A stretch of 64,000 nt of DNA from Haematococcus lacustris. Lineage: Eukaryota; Chlorophyta; Chlorophyceae; Chlamydomonadales; Haematococcaceae. A program made the translations under genes and the position numbers. Numbering within the stretch: position 1 is the first letter of the stretch; every line of letters begins with the position of its first letter. The notes below the pieces were generated by a model. The model had not been told where the DNA came from, did not search any database, and saw only the letters and a program-made list of their open reading frames with translations. Positions 59,386 through 64,000 of this stretch are shown here, piece after piece. The stretch covers positions 480,750-544,749 of the forward strand of contig JASKMD010000026.1 in NCBI GenBank assembly GCA_030144725.1. Reading direction: 5' to 3'.

Positions 59386-59925
59386 CAAATCCCGCCCCGT
59401 CGTGCGGTGAAGTGGCTCAGTTGGTGAAGGGTGATTCCTACATCTGAGAGGCTTCCCCGATACATCCTAACAGAGCGCTTGACTTGTAGCAGCCGTGATA
59501 GCAGCCGTGCGCTGAGGTGAACCCCGCGGGAGGCAAGTCGGAATTTTTTCCCCGCACCTTCGCAAGCTTAGGGGCATGTAACCGCGTCGTCTTAGCCGTA
59601 CTAACGCGTGGGAGATTGCGTGTGGAGCCCTTTTTCCCGGAGGCGAGGACCTCCTCCCTTGCAGTCAGCGATAGGGACTGCTTGACGTCGCTTTGGTGAC
59701 CGCACCAAGACCACACCGGGTCGAAGTGCGGTCGAAGTGCGGTCGAAGTGCGGTCGCCAGTTGGCTGCGGTGAGCTCCCCACAAGCTCACAGCCGCCTTA
59801 GCAAGCCTTTAGCGCAGCAGCAGCAGCTGTAGTACATTCTACAGCAGCAGCAGCAGCCCCTAGCAGCCCCCTACCAGCCCTCACCCCCTTGGCGTGCCCC
59901 TCCTTGTGCCCTCTTATTGAGGTAC
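59386..59925. other. LINE 5' region / spacer
   Basis: Between the chromovirus fragment and LINE ORF1. It contains three tandem copies of gtcgaagtgcg (59719-59751) and cagcag runs (59816-59860). It is probably the 5' untranslated region of the LINE; the boundary is not determined. Confidence 0.4.
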
Positions 59926-62283
59926 ATGGCTACCATGGACGCTGAGGGATTCACGACAGTGCCAGCCCGCAAGGCCAAGGCAGCTGTCAGCTACAGCACG
60001 GCAGCCCGTGCAGGTGCTGGAACCTCGGGCGGGCAGGGCGCTGCCCCTCGCCCGGTGCCCGGTACAGCCCAGCGCGGCGCCCGCCGCCCCCTGGAGGTGG
60101 CCCAGCCAATTGTGCTGGCAGCACCCAGCGCGGCCATCAAGGAGCTGGCAGCCCTGGTGGTGACCCCCAAGGACAGCCTGGTCCTCCGAGCCCACCACAG
60201 CCCATCCGACATGGCAGTGCTGCGGCGTTACGGCTTCACAGCCGACGCATGCGCAGTCAGCGCAGTCAGTGCAGCAAACCAGCTGCTGCCAGCAGGTGCC
60301 CGCCTGCTAGAACGGGGCCACGCGCCCTCACCCTTCGTGGTGCGGGCTGCAGATGGCACGCCAGTGCGGGGCTCGGTGCAGGTAACCCTGGAAGGCCCAG
60401 CGGCCAGCATTGCCGCCATCAAGAGCGCCATGCTCCTAGACACAGGCAGCCTGCAGTGCCTGACAGGTTCTGTCCCTGCCTGGCACCGCTTGCAGCTGTG
60501 TCAGGGGGTGGGCCGACAAGCTGTTGAGTTCCACCTGACCAGCATCAGGTCCAGCAGCAGCCTGGCAGCCACAGAGCAGGCCACATCTATGGCTATGGAG
60601 CTGATGAAGCAGTTCGGGCAGGAGTCTCTGCACGGCCTGCAGGTAGTGTGGGTTGGTTGGTATGATTCAGCCACCTGCACCATCCAACACCGCGTAGCCT
60701 CAGCAGGCAACCCCCTTCCACCCCTCGTCCAGCTCTCCCTCCCCACTCGGGCTACGGGCCTAGTGGCCTTGACCTGTGGGGGCCGTGAGGCCTTCAGCCT
60801 CCCAGGGCGCCGCACGGTGCCCATCTCTGTGCCTGAGCTGCAGCTGCAACTGCAGTTGGAGCGGGTGACCGACCGCCTAACGCTGGAGCAGAGGGTTGGG
60901 ATGGTGGAACAGTGGAACATGCAGCAGCCGGCTGAGGAGGGGGGGCCTGCCCCCGAGCAGGACCTACAGCCCCCTGCCCCTGCCCCTGCCCCTGCCCCTG
61001 CCCCTGCCCCTGCCCCTGCCCCTGCCCCTGCCCCTGCCCCTGCCCCTGCCCCTGCCCCTGCCCCTGCCCCTGCCCCTGCCCCTGCCCCTGCCTCAGCCCC
61101 AGCCCCAGCCCCAGCCCCAGCCTCAGCCCCTACCCCAGCCCCAGCCCCAGCCCCTACTCCTACCCCTACCCCTGCCCCTGCCCCACCCCCAGCACCCAGC
61201 CCCAGCGCCCACCACCAGGACCCCACCCCTGCGGCAGCCCACCCACCCCCTGATCCCCCCTTGGTCGCCGTGGTGGGGGCAGCCTCCTGCGGTGTAGCTG
61301 CAGCAGACGCTGCGACCCACCCCACCGACAACCCACTCAGCAGTGCGGCCAATGGAGGGGCACCGTTTGTAGCCGACACCACTGCCTCGGCCTTCGCCAG
61401 CCCCACCCTAACCCCTACGGCCTTTGGCAGCCCAGTCTCCCAGGAGCCTCACCTCGGCGCCGATGCTACACTGCCCTTGAGGGGAAGGGAGGGGCTGGCA
61501 GCTGGGGAGGCACACGCCGCAGCCTACAAGCCCTCCAACTCCTACGCCTTTGTGGGGCAGGACTGTGACCGCTGTGGCCAGCCGGAAAGCGAGCACTCGC
61601 CTCCCCTTGGCCTGTGCCCCGTGCCAGCCCGCACCTCCGGGAGCAGCTCCTATGGGGGCAGCTGTGAGGGTAGCGACAGCGATGAGGGCATGGGAGTGGG
61701 AGAGCGCACCAAGCGAGAGCGTGAGGTTGCGGGATCCCCCCTCAGCAGCGATGCAGAAGGGGCCACCACCGCAGCGCCCACAACTGCAGCAAGGCAGGGG
61801 AACAAGCAAGGGAACCGGGGGGGCAAGGGCAAGGGCAAGCGCCGCACTCCCGCCGGGGCGAAGATATCCCCTGCTGCGCGGGCCGCGCATGAGCTAGACC
61901 CCAACCAGGTGCTGAAAGCAGATCGGGACCCCAACCGCCACATGTTCTATGTGCCAGACAGCCAAGTGCGTGAGCCCCGCCACGTGACCTTGGATGGGGT
62001 CCATGGCCCTCGCCGGGGCGAGCAGCCCCACCCCCCAACAACATCAGCAGCAGCAGCCATAGCACACCAGCAGCAGCGCCAGCCAACCGCCCAGCCGCCC
62101 TTCCCCCCCTCTTTTGCTCACGGCCTCACGGCTACTGCCAGCGAGGAGATAGAGGGAGCGCCCCGCCTCAGCCACCCGCTTTGGGTTGGGCACGGAGGCG
62201 GAGGTCATGGTGGTGTGCATTCAGCAGGTGGGCATGAGCAGTTAGACCCCCCCCCATCTACCCTATGTCACAACCTCGAGTAG
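59926..62283 (+). CDS. LINE ORF1 protein
   Basis: Starts at ATG 59926 (MATMDAEGFTTV) and ends at 62283. The N-terminal ~280 residues form a folded region containing two related halves (VQVTLEGPAASIAAIKSAM; VEFHLTSIRSSSSLAATEQA) that look like KH- or RRM-like RNA-binding modules. Then comes an (Ala-Pro)n tract encoded by CCTGCC hexamers, Pro/Ala-rich sequence, a Cys/His cluster CDRCGQPESEHSPPLGLC (possible zinc knuckle), and a basic Lys/Gly-rich stretch (KQGNRGGKGKGKRRTP). This layout fits an RNA-binding ORF1 of a non-LTR retrotransposon, and the endonuclease ORF follows directly with a 19-nt overlap. Confidence 0.72.
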   Translation: MATMDAEGFTTVPARKAKAAVSYSTAARAGAGTSGGQGAAPRPVPGTAQRGARRPLEVAQPIVLAAPSAAIKELAALVVTPKDSLVLRAHHSPSDMAVLRRYGFTADACAVSAVSAANQLLPAGARLLERGHAPSPFVVRAADGTPVRGSVQVTLEGPAASIAAIKSAMLLDTGSLQCLTGSVPAWHRLQLCQGVGRQAVEFHLTSIRSSSSLAATEQATSMAMELMKQFGQESLHGLQVVWVGWYDSATCTIQHRVASAGNPLPPLVQLSLPTRATGLVALTCGGREAFSLPGRRTVPISVPELQLQLQLERVTDRLTLEQRVGMVEQWNMQQPAEEGGPAPEQDLQPPAPAPAPAPAPAPAPAPAPAPAPAPAPAPAPAPAPAPAPASAPAPAPAPASAPTPAPAPAPTPTPTPAPAPPPAPSPSAHHQDPTPAAAHPPPDPPLVAVVGAASCGVAAADAATHPTDNPLSSAANGGAPFVADTTASAFASPTLTPTAFGSPVSQEPHLGADATLPLRGREGLAAGEAHAAAYKPSNSYAFVGQDCDRCGQPESEHSPPLGLCPVPARTSGSSSYGGSCEGSDSDEGMGVGERTKREREVAGSPLSSDAEGATTAAPTTAARQGNKQGNRGGKGKGKRRTPAGAKISPAARAAHELDPNQVLKADRDPNRHMFYVPDSQVREPRHVTLDGVHGPRRGEQPHPPTTSAAAAIAHQQQRQPTAQPPFPPSFAHGLTATASEEIEGAPRLSHPLWVGHGGGGHGGVHSAGGHEQLDPPPSTLCHNLE
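60970..61200 (+). repeat. (CCTGCC)n hexamer coding for Ala-Pro repeat
   Basis: About 21 near-perfect hexamers (to 61095), followed by degenerate cccagc/cctacc units. Confidence 0.95.
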
Positions 62284-64000
62284 CCAGCTTTGCCCCTGGT
62301 AACCACGCCCCCGGCCTGCGCCTGGCCACCCATAACATCCAGGGCTTTGCCAACCGAGCCTCCACTGCCCAGGGTGTGTGGTCTCAGGGGTGCACCATCA
62401 CCCACCGTACCAAAGTGCATGACCTAGTGTACCTGTGGGGCAAGGTCTTGAGGCTGCATGTAGTGTGCGTGCAAGAGACTAAGCTTAGCGGGGCTAGCAG
62501 GGCAGACAGCCACACAGGCTCAGCGGGAGTGGAAGCTAGGATCCAGGCAGCAGCGCACGACCTAGGCATTCCAGGGTACACGTGCTTCTGGGCCAGCTAC
62601 CCTTCTGGGGCCAGCAAGGGTGTGGGAGTGCTAGTGCGCTCAGACCTCCTTCGTGCCGGCCACATCACCATCCGCCCTGACAATGTCCACCCCGAGTGTG
62701 ATGGTCGCAGGCTGGCTGTGCGCTTGAACTGCTTTGGGCATGATGTCACTCTGCTTTGCCTGTACATGCCGTGTGAGGGCACGGGTCAGACTAGGTACCT
62801 TAAAGAGGAGGTTTGCCCTTGGATTCAGCGCCACACCCGGCCCGGTAGCCACCTAGTGTTGTTGGGGGACATGAACATGGTCTTTCAAGGTGCTAGAGAC
62901 TGCCTTCCGGGGTGGAATAGGGACTCCCGCGAGCATCACATCCTAGATCCAGCCCAGGGCACTCATACTCACCGCCAGTCCACCATTGCCGGCTACACCA
63001 CCTCAGCGCCACATGCCATGAACACCATCCTCAACACCCATGGCCTGATAGACTGCTACCGTCACAAGCACCCCACCTCCCACACCTTCTCTTGCTTCCA
63101 CCACGCTCGCTGTCGGTTGCTTGACAGGATCTTTGCCCCTGCTGCCCTGTTACAGTATGTAGAGCAATGCCATGTGGATTGTCGCACAGTGTCAGATCAC
63201 AGACCTGTAGTCATGCACATCAGGCCGGGAGTAGCCCAGACACACAAGGGCCACCCTTTCCCTCGCCACCGCATCCACTTTGACAAGCATGACGTTCTAT
63301 GTGATGTGGCTTACACCGCTTAAGCCGTCAGCCGTTAGGCTGCTAGGCCGCAAGCATGACGTTCTGCTGCAAGAGTTTCAAGGGTGGGCAACCTCTCAGC
63401 TTGCTGCTGCCCCTATGGGTGATGACATCATTGAGTGGTGGCCTAGCTTCAAGGTTGCCCTTGCCGGTATGATCAGGGTGTTGAACACCAAGGCTAGGAC
63501 TCTGCAGGAGGCTCCAGGGGCTGAGGAGGTACACGTAGCTGACAGAGAGCTGGTTGTTGCTATCCAGGCCTTAGAGCTCACAGCAGGCAGCACCGCTCAC
63601 AGCCTGCAGCGAGTAGTGGAGGCCAAAGCCCGATATGTCAAGGCCTTAGCAGCCCATTCCTCTCCTGCCGACTTGAGAGCTAGGTGGCAGTGGCTGCATG
63701 AGGGGGAACGGGCGGCTGCCCACTTTAAGGGTGTGCTTGCTCATGCTAACACTGCAGTTATTGCAGGGGGAGGATTAGCCAGCACCCCAACCTCCATCGC
63801 TTCAGTCCTAGTAGCCCACTATGCCCGCATTTCCGCTGACCCTGTGTGTGAGGATGAGGCAGTGCAGCACGTGCTTGCCGCTGTCAGGGCCCACGCCACC
63901 CCAGTAGACCAGGGCGTAGCTAGTAGGGCGGGTGTCCCACAAGTGTCCTGTGAGGAGGTCAGGGCGGCTTGCAAGCACATGGCCCCAGGCACTGCCCCCG
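62265..64000 (+). pseudogene. LINE ORF2: APE endonuclease, start of RT region, disrupted and truncated by window
   Basis: Starts at ATG 62265, overlapping the ORF1 end by 19 nt in another frame. APE-type endonuclease motifs: LRLATHNIQGF, VVCVQETKL, GVGVLVRSDLL, LLCLYMPCEG, VLLGDMNMVFQG, RLLDRIFAP and CRTVSDHRPVVMHI, which supply the metal-binding Asn, Glu, Asp, Asn, Asp and His. The frame is broken by a small insertion at 63299-63351 with a TAA stop at 63321-63323. It resumes after the second 14-bp repeat, where LLQEFQGWATSQLAA… to AACKHMAPGTAP is the linker leading to reverse transcriptase. RT lies beyond the right edge. Confidence 0.88.
63285..63365 (+). mobile_element. 53-bp insertion with 14-bp target duplication in LINE ORF2
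   Basis: AAGCATGACGTTCT at 63285-63298 and 63352-63365 flanks 53 bp of foreign sequence. The LINE frame is continuous if the insert and one repeat are ignored. The insert contains ACACCGCTTAAGCCGTCA (63313-63330), also found at 28565-28582. A 14-bp duplication is typical of target-primed insertion, so this may be a heavily 5'-truncated non-LTR element. Confidence 0.8.

Noticed and set aside
59405..59440. Possible tRNA A-box: tggctcagttggt
   Set aside because: No matching B-box, T-arm or acceptor stem was found at the right distance.
60501..61406. Minus-strand Gly-Ala-rich 301-codon frame
   Set aside because: Antisense shadow of the Ala-Pro tract of LINE ORF1.

Overview
This window reads as nuclear DNA of a green alga, most likely a chlamydomonadalean close to Haematococcus. 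That assignment rests on four things seen here: high GC with many CTG/CAG and C-rich low-complexity tracts, many small mostly phase-compatible introns, plant-type gene families (AP-4 beta, plant-type galactokinase, plant-type deoxynucleoside kinase, a plastid-targeted small membrane protein), and an interstitial CCCTAA array. The organism name is inference. No bacterial operon, CRISPR array, rRNA or tRNA is visible.

Layout. 344-4505 (-): 5' two thirds of an AP-4 beta adaptin gene that runs off the left edge, with a 1.1-kb G-rich 41-bp minisatellite in one intron. 4681-5270 (+): tail of a Fanzor/TnpB-like gene. About 5295-16011 (+): a Ty3/gypsy-type polyprotein element carrying a PHD finger and a decayed methyltransferase-like tail. 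It is broken by a hAT transposon (7337-9582) and by one of two 758-bp TA-flanked elements (12251-13008; the second, inverted, is 16116-16873). 17740-18519 (-): a second Fanzor-like relic. 19283-27884 (+): a JmjC-domain gene, one intron of which holds an uninterrupted 2.1-kb CCTG array. 29298-31732 (-): a five-exon gene for a small, probably plastid, membrane protein. 32333-41297 (+): a 12-exon galactokinase gene interrupted in exon 8 by a young Ty1/copia element (34645-38763). 42306-44316 (+): a conserved-looking helical protein gene I cannot name, followed by low-complexity coding DNA (44508-48480). 49795-55226 (-): deoxynucleoside kinase. 55725-58299: an uninterrupted 2.6-kb CCCCG array. 58577-59385 (-): chromovirus integrase/chromodomain remnant. 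59926-64000 (+): a LINE with ORF1 and the endonuclease part of ORF2, running off the right edge.

How it fits together. The host genes are unrelated housekeeping functions (vesicle adaptor, chromatin demethylase-like, galactose salvage, nucleoside salvage) with no common pathway. The main theme is mobile DNA. At least seven transposable-element families are layered here, and three insertions can be resolved exactly because deleting the element plus one target duplication brings the interrupted reading frame back into register: hAT in gypsy (8 bp), the 758-bp element in gypsy (TA), and copia in galactokinase (5 bp). Exon boundaries were called by eye from splice signals, reading phase and family similarity; no alignment was run.
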